Positions 17,873 through 25,470 of a stretch of DNA of 34,391 bases are shown piece by piece. The notes under the pieces were generated by a model. It was not told the origin of the DNA and did no database searches. It saw only the letters and a list, made by a program, of their open reading frames with translations. Made by a program: the position numbers and the translations under genes. The DNA comes from UBA6019 sp035535055 (GTDB lineage: Bacteria; Chloroflexota; Dormibacteria; Dormibacterales; Dormibacteraceae). The stretch spans positions 1 to 34,391 of the forward strand of contig DATLQT010000011.1 of the NCBI GenBank assembly GCA_035535055.1, in the 5' to 3' direction. Every line of letters starts with the position of its first letter. Position 1 is the stretch's first letter.

Positions 17873-18412
17873 TCAGCCCCCTTCGGGTGGATCCTCGCCC
17901 AGTTCCAGGACCCTGATCGACGCCTGGCCGTAGAGGACGGCCGCGGCCTGCCGCGGGTCGAGGATCGCACCGGCGAGGTCGTCGAGACCGGCTCGGAGGC
18001 CCTCGACCCGGCAGCCGCGGAGGTCGGCCCCGTTGAGGCGGACGCCGGCCAGGAGCGTTCCCCGCAGGTCGCATTCGCTGAAGACCGCCCGGTCGAGCGC
18101 GCAGCGAAGGAAGCTCGACTCCGCCAGCTGGCTCTTCTCGAAGCGGGCGTCCTTCAACTCTGCATCCTCGAGCTGGACATAGCGGCCCTGACTCTCGATC
18201 ACCTGGAGGTCGGTCGCCCGGCCGCCCCGGATCCTGAGACCGGTGAGCCGGCAGCCCTTCAGCCGCACCGACTCGAGCAGCGGCCGCTCCCACTCCGCGT
18301 TGGAGAGGTCGCAGTCCTCGAGGCTGACGGAGTCGAGGTGGAGCATCCCGAAGGCCTGGCCGGCGAAGGAGACGCCCCGGAAGCGGCCGCCATGGACGCT
18401 GGTCCCCCGCAC
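17873..18412 (-). CDS. pentapeptide-repeat protein
   Basis: 179 residues from GTG 18412. Nearly the whole length follows the A(D/N)Lxx five-residue rhythm of a right-handed quadrilateral beta helix, e.g. LEDCDLSNAEWERP, LEDAELKDARFEKSQL and FSECDLRGTLLAGVRLNGADLRGC. A short C-terminal helix (PRQAAAVLYGQASIRVLELG) closes it. Such proteins can mimic DNA or act as scaffolds; no specific target is visible. The repeat pattern appears to continue upstream of the GTG (SDLRLEGGLLKGV, back to about 18450) without an ATG/GTG/TTG, so the true start may be a rarer codon such as CTG 18469. It lies 63 bases after the hydrolase stop. Confidence 0.85.
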   Translation of the reverse strand: MRGTSVHGGRFRGVSFAGQAFGMLHLDSVSLEDCDLSNAEWERPLLESVRLKGCRLTGLRIRGGRATDLQVIESQGRYVQLEDAELKDARFEKSQLAESSFLRCALDRAVFSECDLRGTLLAGVRLNGADLRGCRVEGLRAGLDDLAGAILDPRQAAAVLYGQASIRVLELGEDPPEGG

Positions 18413-18474
18413 GCCTTTGAGGAGGCCGCCCTCGAGCCGGAGGTCGGAGTACGTCTCCGAGTCGATCAGCCTGC

Positions 18475-19419
18475 CTACGAGACGTCTTCCTCGTCGATGA
18501 GCCGGAGCTGGTTGGTGCGGCTCAGGCCCAGGTGGCGGCCGAAGAAGGCCGCGACGCGCTCGACGTAGAGCTCGCGGTCGGCGAAGTAGGCCCCGGTGTG
18601 CGGGGCGCCCTGCACCACCCAGATCTCTCGCGGCCCCCGATAACGGTCGTGGAGCAGGCGCGAGTGGTGCACAGCGGTGGTGGCGTCGGCGCCGCCGTGG
18701 ATGAAAAAGAGCGGCCGCGGCTCCAGCGCGCCGAGCATCGCGACCGGGCTCGACTCCGCCAGCCGGCGGCCGCTCCTGAGCCTGAAGAACAGCCCGGTGA
18801 GGGCCACCACCGGCGCCGCCGGGAGGTGGATCAGCCGGCCGACCTTCTCCTCCAGCAGGAGCCGAAGGTCACTGAACGGGCTGTCGAGGACGAACGCCTC
18901 GATGGACGGCTCGCCGGCACCGCCGAGCATCGAGACCACCGCTCCCATCGAGTAGCCGAGCAGGCCGATTCGCGCGCCCTTCACGCGCTGACGGGCGAAG
19001 GCGATCGCAGCCTGCAGCTCGTTGACCTCGTCGATTCCCATCGTAACCCGGCGGCGGTCGCTTCCCGGCATCCCGCGGTACGAGTAAGCCACCACGTTGA
19101 AGCCCTTCCGCCAGAGCCCGATGCTGATGCCCAGGAGCGACTGGCGCTGGCCCTTGTGGCCGGGGCTCACGACGACCACCTGGGCCGAACCCGGCTGGTG
19201 GAAGTACCAGGCGCCGAAGTGAACGCCGTCGGCGGTGACCAGGTCGGCCTCCTCGTAGTCCGCCTGGAACTCCCAGGGGGTGAAGAGGAAGTCGTCCAGC
19301 TGGCCGGGCGGGGCAGGCACGAAGAGGCGCCGGTAGAGCACCAGGGCGGCGCCGAGGTAGGCGGCCAGCAGAGCCGCGGCGAGAAAGATCAGTAGCCAGA
19401 TGCTCGGCGGCACTCTCAA
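18475..19419 (-). CDS. membrane-anchored alpha/beta hydrolase
   Basis: 314 residues. An N-terminal signal-anchor helix (IWLLIFLAAALLAAYLGAALVLY) precedes an alpha/beta hydrolase fold. The nucleophile elbow is GYSMG (Ser near 153), the acid is probably in HGGADATT, and the His is in APHTGAYF. An SPGHKGQRQS segment matches the oxyanion region. It resembles the second hydrolase at 32629-33564, which also has a TM anchor, GYSMG and a closing HTxAYF block. The substrate is unknown. The start is TTG 19419, with GTG 19413 as the alternative. It follows the cobalamin adenosyltransferase gene by 27 bases. Confidence 0.85.
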   Translation of the reverse strand: MRVPPSIWLLIFLAAALLAAYLGAALVLYRRLFVPAPPGQLDDFLFTPWEFQADYEEADLVTADGVHFGAWYFHQPGSAQVVVVSPGHKGQRQSLLGISIGLWRKGFNVVAYSYRGMPGSDRRRVTMGIDEVNELQAAIAFARQRVKGARIGLLGYSMGAVVSMLGGAGEPSIEAFVLDSPFSDLRLLLEEKVGRLIHLPAAPVVALTGLFFRLRSGRRLAESSPVAMLGALEPRPLFFIHGGADATTAVHHSRLLHDRYRGPREIWVVQGAPHTGAYFADRELYVERVAAFFGRHLGLSRTNQLRLIDEEDVS

Positions 19420-19446
19420 ATACCCATCGAGGCCCTGCCGGCCAGT

Positions 19447-20019
19447 TTAGGCCCCGCGCGGGCCTTTCTTCGCCGGCTCCGACACGACACCCGCGCGGTG
19501 CTCCTCGAAGCGGCCGAGGATGAAGAGGAGAAGGCTCATCCGATTCAGGTAGACGCCGACCCCGGCGTGGGCCTCGGCAAGGCCCAGGCAGCGGCGCTCG
19601 GCGCGGCGCACCACGGCCCGGGCGAGATCGAGGGCCCCGCTGGCGGGGGTCGCGCCCGGCAGGATGAATCCCTTCGGCATCGGGACCTCGGTCTCCAGCT
19701 CGGCGGCCATCTCCTCCAGCCGGGCCAGGTCCGCGGGCCCCACGCCGCCAAAGCGCCCCGCCTCACCGGGGTCGGTGGCGAGCTGGGCGCCCACCCGATA
19801 GAGGCCGCGCTGGAGCTCCTCGCAGAGCTCGCGGACCCTGGGATCGGTCGTCAGCCCCTTGGCCAGGCCGATCGCGCTGGAGGCCTCGTCCACCGTCCCA
19901 TAGGCCTCGATCCGGGGATCGTCCTTGCGGGCTCGGCCGCCTCCCAGGAGCCCGGTGGTGCCGTCGTCCCCGGTCCCGGTGAGGCTCAGCATCCCCTTCT
20001 TCCTGGTCGCCACGCTCAA
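19447..20019 (-). CDS. ATP:cob(I)alamin adenosyltransferase, PduO type
   Basis: 190 residues. Makes adenosylcobalamin from cob(I)alamin and ATP. The N-terminal ATP-binding segment is TGTGDDGTTGLLGGGR, followed by DDPRIEAYGTVDEASSAIG. The central FILPGATPASGALDLARAVVRRAER carries the conserved Arg residues, and LNRMSLLLFILGRFEE is the last helix. All match trimeric PduO/CobA-II enzymes. The start is TTG 20019 or GTG just inside. It sits between a lipoprotein and a hydrolase gene; no cobalamin-dependent enzyme is in the window, so its use is elsewhere. Confidence 0.94.
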   Translation of the reverse strand: MSVATRKKGMLSLTGTGDDGTTGLLGGGRARKDDPRIEAYGTVDEASSAIGLAKGLTTDPRVRELCEELQRGLYRVGAQLATDPGEAGRFGGVGPADLARLEEMAAELETEVPMPKGFILPGATPASGALDLARAVVRRAERRCLGLAEAHAGVGVYLNRMSLLLFILGRFEEHRAGVVSEPAKKGPRGA

Positions 20020-20037
20020 AAGACTAATGGGCTGGGT

Positions 20038-20535
20038 TCAGGCGCACTCGGAGGTGACGAAGGCGACCTCTAATAGCAGATCGTGGAGCGCCGCCTGGCG
20101 GTCGGCGGCGACCTTTTGGAAGGCCGCCTGGTCGGCTGCGCCGAAGGGGCTGGCCGCCAGGGCGAGGGCGCCGTCCCGCAGGCGCTGGTCGGCGCTCAAC
20201 AGGCCGCTGAAGCCGTCGGAGAAATCGGCCGGAGGGTTGAGTGGACGCAGCTGGGCGTCGTAGGCGTCGAGCACCCCCGCGATGTCGGTGAGCCGGGAGC
20301 GGGCCGTGGCCAGGCTCTGGGTCGAGGCCAGCTGCTGGCGGTCGGCCTCCAGCTTGGGGTCGTAGCGCGAGGCGATCGCCGAGTAGGCGTTCATAAAGCC
20401 CATGCCGCCGATGCAGGTGGTGTCCGACGCGGGGGCGGCCGCGATCGTGGCCGGGGCCGCGGGTAGGGCGGCCGAGCAGCCGGTCAGCACCGTTGCTGCG
20501 ATGACTAGGAGGACGGCGAGTGCCGATCGGGTCAA
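20038..20535 (-). CDS. lipoprotein of unknown function
   Basis: 165 residues with a lipoprotein signal peptide and lipobox (VIAATVLTGCS, Cys20). After a short Ala/Pro linker comes a predicted helical domain rich in Ala, Leu, Gln and Asp (LASTQSLATARSRLTDIAGVLDAYDAQL), with two Cys in the mature part (TTCIGG and the C-terminal SECA) that could pair. The start is TTG 20535, overlapping the stop of the interrupted HNH-like gene as TTGA, so before the insertion it was translated directly behind that gene. No family recognised. Confidence 0.75.
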   Translation of the reverse strand: MTRSALAVLLVIAATVLTGCSAALPAAPATIAAAPASDTTCIGGMGFMNAYSAIASRYDPKLEADRQQLASTQSLATARSRLTDIAGVLDAYDAQLRPLNPPADFSDGFSGLLSADQRLRDGALALAASPFGAADQAAFQKVAADRQAALHDLLLEVAFVTSECA

Positions 20536-20741
20536 GGGTGCAGGTATTCCTGGTAAAGCAACGCCCAGTTCGACGCAATTCCCCGTTGCGCGTCAGGAAG
20601 GTTCATGCGGCCGCCGCAGACGGCGTCGTGGAGGTAGTTCTCGAGGTCGTCCTTCTGATGGAATCCGGGGGAGGGCGAGGCCGGCTCGGGCCAGAGATTG
20701 CGGCCGGAGTTGTCACCACCCAGCTCGAGCGGGACCAGGTG
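20532..20741 (-). pseudogene. C-terminal half of the interrupted HNH-like lipoprotein gene
   Basis: About 69 codons beginning inside the catalytic motif (HLVPLELGGDN), then RNLWPEP, FHQKDDLENYLHDAVCGG and AQRGIASNW, ending at TGA 20532. This is the second half of the secreted HNH-like family found whole at 26735-27313. The sequence upstream (NINTEL and beyond) is element DNA and not homologous. Joining codon GTC at 20735-20733 to the N-terminal half at 27403-27747 restores an unbroken 181-residue protein with a complete ELDHLVPLELGG motif. In-frame ATG 20774 within the element could still start a truncated product. Broken by insertion, not by decay: no stop or frameshift is seen. Confidence 0.88.
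20734..20741. repeat. left attachment core (attL), ACCAGGTG
   Basis: Eight bases identical to 27404-27411. Left of it is the host gene (GCGGG), right of it element DNA (TAATTC). The two copies are 6,670 bases apart. The crossover must lie within or at the edge of these bases, because either copy restores the target reading frame. Confidence 0.8.
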
Positions 20742-20796
20742 TAATTCGGTGTTGATATTCACTACCGCTAGCATCCTCGACAGGACGGATCTCGAG

Positions 20797-20817
20797 CGCG
20801 GACAGTTAAGGTCCGCG
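20797..20817. repeat. palindrome near the left end of the element
   Basis: CGCGGAC and GTCCGCG are perfect 7-bp arms around AGTTAAG. It lies 56 bases inside the left core and upstream of the recombination operon. It could be a recombinase/excisionase arm site or an operator for the two HTH proteins. Confidence 0.6.
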
Positions 20818-20980
20818 TAGTTATCCGGGGCGCGAAGAAATACCTCTCGCAGCGCCCGCTGATCCGGTGTAGCCCAGGCACCACTTGCCTTCGACCGCAC
20901 CCGAGCACTACATTGCAGGACACATCGTGCAGCGCGGCTCCACCCGGAAACGGGAAGTGGGGCCGCAGGGCCTTCTTGCA

Positions 20981-21223
20981 GTGCGCCCGCACGACGATGA
21001 GCTGATTCCTCTTCAGGAAGCCGCACACATCCTTGGTATGCACCGGACGACCTTGCACGTCTACATACGTCGCGGTGACCTTGCCACGTTTCGACGGATC
21101 GGTGACCGACGAACCTATGTCCGGCTATCCAAGGTTGAGACACTCCGCCTGGCGAGGCTGAACTCTTCGTCTGGAAGGGCGTTGCCATCGTGGTTCAGCC
21201 AGGGATCACGGACCGGCCGGTGA
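20981..21223 (+). CDS. excisionase-like helix-turn-helix protein
   Basis: 80 residues from GTG 20981; earlier in-frame starts (GTG 20957, TTG 20885) are possible. The core LIPLQEAAHILGMHRTTLHVYIRRGDLATFRRIGDRRTYVRLSKVE is a MerR/excisionase-type winged HTH: recognition helix HRTTLHVYI, then the wing with Arg residues. Such proteins bend DNA beside recombination sites or regulate their operon. Its stop overlaps the next gene's GTG as GTGA. Being first in the tnp operon and next to the left end supports a directionality or regulatory role. Start uncertain; DNA-binding fold fairly sure. Confidence 0.7.
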   Translation: MRPHDDELIPLQEAAHILGMHRTTLHVYIRRGDLATFRRIGDRRTYVRLSKVETLRLARLNSSSGRALPSWFSQGSRTGR

Positions 21224-21738
21224 GCGGCGTCATGGGTCAAAGGCTACGGGAGGCCCGGCGCGAGGCGGGGACGACCCTGGAGCAGCTCGCCCACGACACG
21301 GGGCTATCGGTATTTGTGCTGAGGCGCCTTGAGGCCGGCGAACGGGTCGCCGTCGGCCTAGTAGACATCCCGGGCCTGATCGCACGCCTTGGTGGTCGAC
21401 AGCGGCCCGGAGGGGTCTACCTGAGGCCTCTGATGATCGCGGAGCTCTTGATGGTCTTCGCCGCCAAACCGCGGGTGCGTGAAGCGCTCGACCTCTGGTA
21501 CCTCAAGCAGTACCTGGGCGGCGACGATCCCGACGTCGAGGAGTTGAGGAGATGCTTGGTCTCCAGCACTCCACCGGATCAGTTGGTCGATCTCACCGCG
21601 CTTCTCCGGGCAGCCATTCGCGAAGTCGGGCTCGACTGGCCACGCGTTCGAGCTTCCATTCCGGAGACCGTTCGACCAGGTTGGTTTGAGGTTAGGGACG
21701 CCATCCGGTGGTACTGCGATCTCATCGAAGGATGGTGA
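21220..21738 (+). CDS. XRE-type helix-turn-helix protein with unknown C-terminal domain
   Basis: 172 residues from GTG 21220, which overlaps the previous stop (GTGA). Residues ~5-55 (MGQRLREARREAGTTLEQLAHDTGLSVFVLRRLEAGE) form a Cro/XRE HTH. The C-terminal ~110 residues (LRPLMIAELLMVFAAKPRVREALDLWYLKQYLGGDD ... IRWYCDLIEGW) are helical and match nothing I know. tnpA starts seven bases after its stop, so it is likely a regulator or accessory factor of the recombinases. Tn554 itself has no such gene. Confidence 0.75.
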   Translation: MSGVMGQRLREARREAGTTLEQLAHDTGLSVFVLRRLEAGERVAVGLVDIPGLIARLGGRQRPGGVYLRPLMIAELLMVFAAKPRVREALDLWYLKQYLGGDDPDVEELRRCLVSSTPPDQLVDLTALLRAAIREVGLDWPRVRASIPETVRPGWFEVRDAIRWYCDLIEGW

Positions 21739-21745
21739 TGAGCTG

Positions 21746-22909
21746 ATGGCTACCTCCATCAGGGCTCGCGGCGCGGGAGGAGCCACAACCTGGGTCGTTC
21801 TCGACCGTGATCATCGAACGGTCGAGCAGATCGAGGAGTATCTCGAATTCGCCCGATCCCAATTCTCTCCAAACACCGTCAAGAGCTACGCCTACGCCCT
21901 GTCGCTCTGGTGGTCCTATCTCGAGGCGGGTGATTATCCCTGGGAGCAGATCGGACCCGGAGAAATTGGATTGTTCCTGGCTTCCTTGCGTAGCCATGTT
22001 GTTGCAGGTTCTGGGGCAGATCGCCGGCCTCTAAAGGAGTCAACCATTGCGGTGCGGCTCAAGGCGGTCAGCAGCTTCTACCAGTACCACTCTTTGGCCC
22101 ACCACGTGGGCGTAGTCGACAAGCTCCTGCAGGCCAATGGCTGGGGCGGGCGGAAACACTACCGACCGTTCCTCGAGCACGTGGCTTGGCGGTCCGGCCG
22201 GCCTCGCCTGCGAGTTCGCGCCCGTCCTCAGCACCGGCCCATCCAGATCTTGTCTCCAACGCAAATGGCGGTCATCGCTAACTCTGCCGGCCATTTCGAT
22301 CCTGCCGCGGGCGAGTGGTTTGGCAGCCTTCGCAACCGGTTGTTCTGGAAGTTGCTGGAGGAGACCGGGCTTCGGATTGGAGAGGCTCTTTCTCTCCAGC
22401 ATCGCGACTGGCGCTCAGGTCACGGCGAGCCATCCTACGTCACTGTTGAGCCTCGCCCTCACCCTCGCGGTATCCAGCAGAAGTCCGGTTACCGCCAGGT
22501 CTTCATCGGTTCTGAGCTCGACCAGCTATACGCCGAGTACCTGTTCCAGCTTGTCGAGGTCGGGATCGACGGCGCGGTTGACGACATCGACTGGGCTTAT
22601 ATCTTCTGCAACCTGGCCCGGCCGCCACTGTTCGCCCCACTCAGCCCGGACACGATTTATGACCAGGTCAACGCTCCCAAGCGGCGCCATCCAGATCTAC
22701 CTTCCGAATGGACCCCGCACTGGTTTCGCCACACCCACGCCACTGCGCTGTTGCTGGCCGGCATCGAGCCGATCATCGTTAGCCGCCGACTTGGCCACAA
22801 GGACGTGCAGACGACGCTCAACACGTACGGTCACGTCACCGAGGACGTCCAGCTCAAGGCATTGGCGAACTGGCATGCCTACACGCGACCATGGGCACTC
22901 AACCGATGA
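21746..22909 (+). CDS. tnpA: tyrosine recombinase, TnpA-like
   Basis: 387 residues from ATG 21746. The N-terminal SAM-like core-binding domain runs to ~170 (QFSPNTVKSYAYALSLWWSYLE). The catalytic domain has Arg near 209 in ETGLRIGEALSLQ, HWFRHTHAT near 327, the SRRLGHKD His, and the nucleophile Tyr near 360 in TLNTYGHVTED. All five signature residues are present, so it should be active. Length, order and the following large recombinase place it as TnpA of a Tn554-type element. Its stop overlaps the tnpB ATG. A longer frame beginning at 21686 overlaps the preceding gene and is not needed. Confidence 0.92.
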   Translation: MATSIRARGAGGATTWVVLDRDHRTVEQIEEYLEFARSQFSPNTVKSYAYALSLWWSYLEAGDYPWEQIGPGEIGLFLASLRSHVVAGSGADRRPLKESTIAVRLKAVSSFYQYHSLAHHVGVVDKLLQANGWGGRKHYRPFLEHVAWRSGRPRLRVRARPQHRPIQILSPTQMAVIANSAGHFDPAAGEWFGSLRNRLFWKLLEETGLRIGEALSLQHRDWRSGHGEPSYVTVEPRPHPRGIQQKSGYRQVFIGSELDQLYAEYLFQLVEVGIDGAVDDIDWAYIFCNLARPPLFAPLSPDTIYDQVNAPKRRHPDLPSEWTPHWFRHTHATALLLAGIEPIIVSRRLGHKDVQTTLNTYGHVTEDVQLKALANWHAYTRPWALNR

Positions 22910-24993
22910 GGCGCCGCATGGAGGAGCACTACAACGAGGAGCTGGATCGAAGCAGTCTCTATCGCTACAAAGCCAACCTTCAGATCAATAGCCTGATCCC
23001 AGCTGAATACCAGCAGTCTCATTTCACGCGCAGGTCCATGCCTTCTGATCTCCTGGCAAGCATCGTCGAAGCAGCGCCGGCCTATCGAGAGAAGGAGAAG
23101 TCTGTCGCAATCAGCCTTCGCGACCTGCCTGTGAACATCCAGCGTGAGTTGCAGCTATTCCTGTATCGCTCAGTCTCGCTGGGCCGCAACATTGTCGCGC
23201 AGGACTTCAATCACGCGACTCGCGGACTCGAGATTGCTCTTGAGCAGTCCGTCCGAGACGGAATGGCGCCGCCCGGCTCGATACTGAGCCTCCCCATCGC
23301 GGCGTGGATTCGATTGATTCGAAAGGCGAGGATGGCCGGGACCCAGATCGCCGTATCGAGTGAGCGCCTTACCGCAAGGTGGTTGCATCACGTGGTCGAC
23401 CATCTCGCGATCTATTACCACGAAGGACCGTGGTGGAAGCTCGACGTCTGGCATCCGATTCTTGATTCGCGGATTCCCTTACGCAAGCACGAGCCTCTTG
23501 GTCGGCATTTGGCTAACTTCGCTCAACTGACCACCCAATGGCTACGCGAGGCTGCCAAGTGGTGGCTGAAGACCGAGCTGGAAACGGGCCAATACACCTA
23601 CTCCAGCGTCCAGTCGCGTCTTGGCTATCTGCGCAGGTTGCAGCGATTCCTCGACACGTTTCCGGTCGACGGACCCGATCTCGCCGGTCCCAGAGGCAAC
23701 GTTCGCGATGTCGCCGCTGCGTTTGCGCATTGGCTAAGGACCACCCCAACGAACCGAGACGGCGACCTGTCGCCCAATGCGATTCGAACTTCGATGGTGA
23801 CGGTCGAAGCCTTCTATCGATTCATGTGGCAGTACCGCGAGGCCGCCGCTCGCGAACTGGATCCGCGCTGGGCGAACCTGGGGGTTGAACATTCAGTGTT
23901 CTTTGCTCCCACTCAGAAGCCGCGACACACCAACCAACCTCAGGGGGACTGGGTCCTGGAGGATGAGGTTGTCCACAGGATCGCTCAAGGGGCTGCGCTG
24001 ATTGCCCTTCCTGTTGACGAAGGTGGGATGGGCGACGAGCAAGCCTTCCGCGCTCTGATGCTTCAAATGGCCACCGGCCGGCGAGTCAACGAGATCCTGA
24101 TGCTCGAATTCGATCCGCTCCAGCCGCTCTCTGTGCCGGTGGCAGAGGACGGCGAATGGTTTGTGGCGCGCCTCCGCTACACGCTCACAAAACTCGATGG
24201 ACAAGACCCGACCATTCCCATTGACGCTGACGCGGTTGCTGCCATCCGGACCCAACAACAGTGGGTTCGCGAGCGGCTTGGTCCAGACATGCAACCGAAG
24301 TATCTGTTTGTCCGCAAACGAACTAACCGCCTTGGAAGGCACCCCTACCCGGAGGCTACGTATCACGCGTTGATGAATCGCCTGGGGCGGGCTTTGGACC
24401 TCCGCAATAGCGCAGGGACGCCAATTCGCCTTGGCCGCACTCATCAGTTTCGTCACACGCAAGCCACCAAGCTCCTCAATCTGGGCGTCCCCTTGCACGT
24501 CGTTCAGCGCTACCTAGGGCATGCCTCGCCCACCATGACCATGATCTACGCCCAGACGCTGTCGAAGACTCTCGAGGCTGAGTTCACCCGCTTCAAGAAG
24601 CTGACAGCAGACGGCAAGGAGCTCAACGCCGATCCTCGAGAACTCTTTGACACGGCCCAGCTCGATAGGCGCACGGACCGCATCCTTCCCAACGGCCTCT
24701 GCCTCCTGCCGCCTCGCCAGGTATGCACCAAGGGCAACGCCTGTCTGAGCTGCTCGCAGTTCGTCACCGATGCTGGGCACGAACGCGATCTCCGCTCCCA
24801 GCTCGAGCAGACCGAAGCGCTGGTCGCGAGTCGCCAGAAGGTCTTTGAAGACAAGTTTGGTGCGCCGATGCCGGCGGATAACGTCTGGCTGGCCGGCCGG
24901 CTCCAAGAGATTGGGGCCCTGCGAAACCTCCTACAGGTAATTGGCACTGATGGTGGTAAACGCCTCCCGGTGATCGGCGCGGGCATTCGATGA
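22906..24993 (+). CDS. tnpB: tyrosine recombinase, TnpB-like (large)
   Basis: 695 residues from ATG 22906 (ATGA overlap with tnpA); ATG 22891 and 22918 are also in frame. A long N-terminal half of unclear fold precedes the catalytic domain: Arg near 390 in MATGRRVNEILM, HQFRHTQATKLL near 511, RYLGHASPTMT, and Tyr near 547 in MIYAQT. The C-terminal ~100 residues carry the Tn554 TnpB-type Cys cluster (GLCLLPPRQVC, GNACLSCSQFVT), probably a zinc-binding knuckle, then a helix. Catalytic set complete. Works with TnpA and TnpC in strand exchange. Confidence 0.92.
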   Translation: MRRRMEEHYNEELDRSSLYRYKANLQINSLIPAEYQQSHFTRRSMPSDLLASIVEAAPAYREKEKSVAISLRDLPVNIQRELQLFLYRSVSLGRNIVAQDFNHATRGLEIALEQSVRDGMAPPGSILSLPIAAWIRLIRKARMAGTQIAVSSERLTARWLHHVVDHLAIYYHEGPWWKLDVWHPILDSRIPLRKHEPLGRHLANFAQLTTQWLREAAKWWLKTELETGQYTYSSVQSRLGYLRRLQRFLDTFPVDGPDLAGPRGNVRDVAAAFAHWLRTTPTNRDGDLSPNAIRTSMVTVEAFYRFMWQYREAAARELDPRWANLGVEHSVFFAPTQKPRHTNQPQGDWVLEDEVVHRIAQGAALIALPVDEGGMGDEQAFRALMLQMATGRRVNEILMLEFDPLQPLSVPVAEDGEWFVARLRYTLTKLDGQDPTIPIDADAVAAIRTQQQWVRERLGPDMQPKYLFVRKRTNRLGRHPYPEATYHALMNRLGRALDLRNSAGTPIRLGRTHQFRHTQATKLLNLGVPLHVVQRYLGHASPTMTMIYAQTLSKTLEAEFTRFKKLTADGKELNADPRELFDTAQLDRRTDRILPNGLCLLPPRQVCTKGNACLSCSQFVTDAGHERDLRSQLEQTEALVASRQKVFEDKFGAPMPADNVWLAGRLQEIGALRNLLQVIGTDGGKRLPVIGAGIR

Positions 24994-25373
24994 GCGCCCC
25001 TGTCCAGCTGGCTGCTGCTGCTGCACGCCGACGGCGCGATGCCGAAGCTCGGGTGGAGAAGGCCATCTCTACTGCTCTGCGACGGAAAGTGCCGATCACC
25101 TTCGCTGGGATCTCCGAGGCGGCTAAGGTGTCGCCCGACTTCCTGTACCGGCACCCAGGCATTCGGGCGCACATCGAGTCGCTACGCAAGGTCGGGCGGG
25201 CTCCAGATGACCCCGGCGGTGGCCGTCAGCCCTCTAACCCTGTCCGGGTCCTGGCCAGGAAGCTCCAGGACGAGCGAGCGAGCCACCGCTCTGAGGTTGC
25301 GTTGCTGAAAGCCCGCCTAGAAGCAGCTCACGGCGAGCTGATCGAACTCCGTGCGTCTGCTCGGAGGCCCTGA
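24990..25373 (+). CDS. tnpC: TnpC-like accessory protein (DUF6262 type)
   Basis: 127 residues, ATG overlapping the tnpB TGA. The N-terminal ~55 residues are very basic and HTH-like (RRRRDAEARVEKAISTALRRK, then ITFAGISEAAKVSPDFLYRHPGIRAHIESLR, with the SxxFLYxxPxIRxxIE pattern of TnpC/DUF6262). The C-terminal part is a coiled coil (ARKLQDERASHRSEVALLKARLEAAHGELIEL). In Tn554, TnpC influences transposition efficiency and orientation. It is the last gene of the recombination operon; a 97-base gap with repeats follows. Confidence 0.85.
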   Translation: MSAPVQLAAAAARRRRDAEARVEKAISTALRRKVPITFAGISEAAKVSPDFLYRHPGIRAHIESLRKVGRAPDDPGGGRQPSNPVRVLARKLQDERASHRSEVALLKARLEAAHGELIELRASARRP

Positions 25374-25400
25374 GGCACCGGCCAGCCGCAAGGGTCTCCA

Positions 25401-25458
25401 TGGCCGCAATAGTGGCCACGTGGCCGACTTAGTGGCCATATGGCCGAAATAGTGGCCA
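25401..25458. repeat. three 20-bp repeats, operator-like
   Basis: Three units beginning at 25401, 25421 and 25441, each TGGCCG-xxx-TAGTGGCCA, an exact period of 20 bases. Only the three central bases differ (CAA, ACT, AAA). Each unit is itself an inverted repeat with arms TGGCC and GGCCA. They end 18 bases before GTG 25477 of the nucleotidyltransferase and cover its likely -35 region. Confidence 0.85.
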
Positions 25459-25464
25459 TTGTGC

Positions 25465-25470
25465 TAGGCT
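25465..25470 (+). promoter_or_regulatory. -10 element of the nucleotidyltransferase/HEPN pair
   Basis: TAGGCT lies directly before GTG 25471 and seven bases before GTG 25477, where a leaderless transcript would begin. The -35 position (about 25441-25447, TGGCCG) falls inside the third repeat, so a protein bound there would block transcription. Confidence 0.4.

Noticed and set aside
20768..21058. Minus-strand frame of 96 codons at the left end of the element
   Set aside because: It lies opposite the excisionase-like gene and the palindrome, has no ribosome site and no recognisable motif.
25401..25458. Possible short CRISPR array
   Set aside because: Units are contiguous with only three variable bases in the centre; there are no spacers of 25-40 bases and no cas genes. 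They are operator-like repeats.
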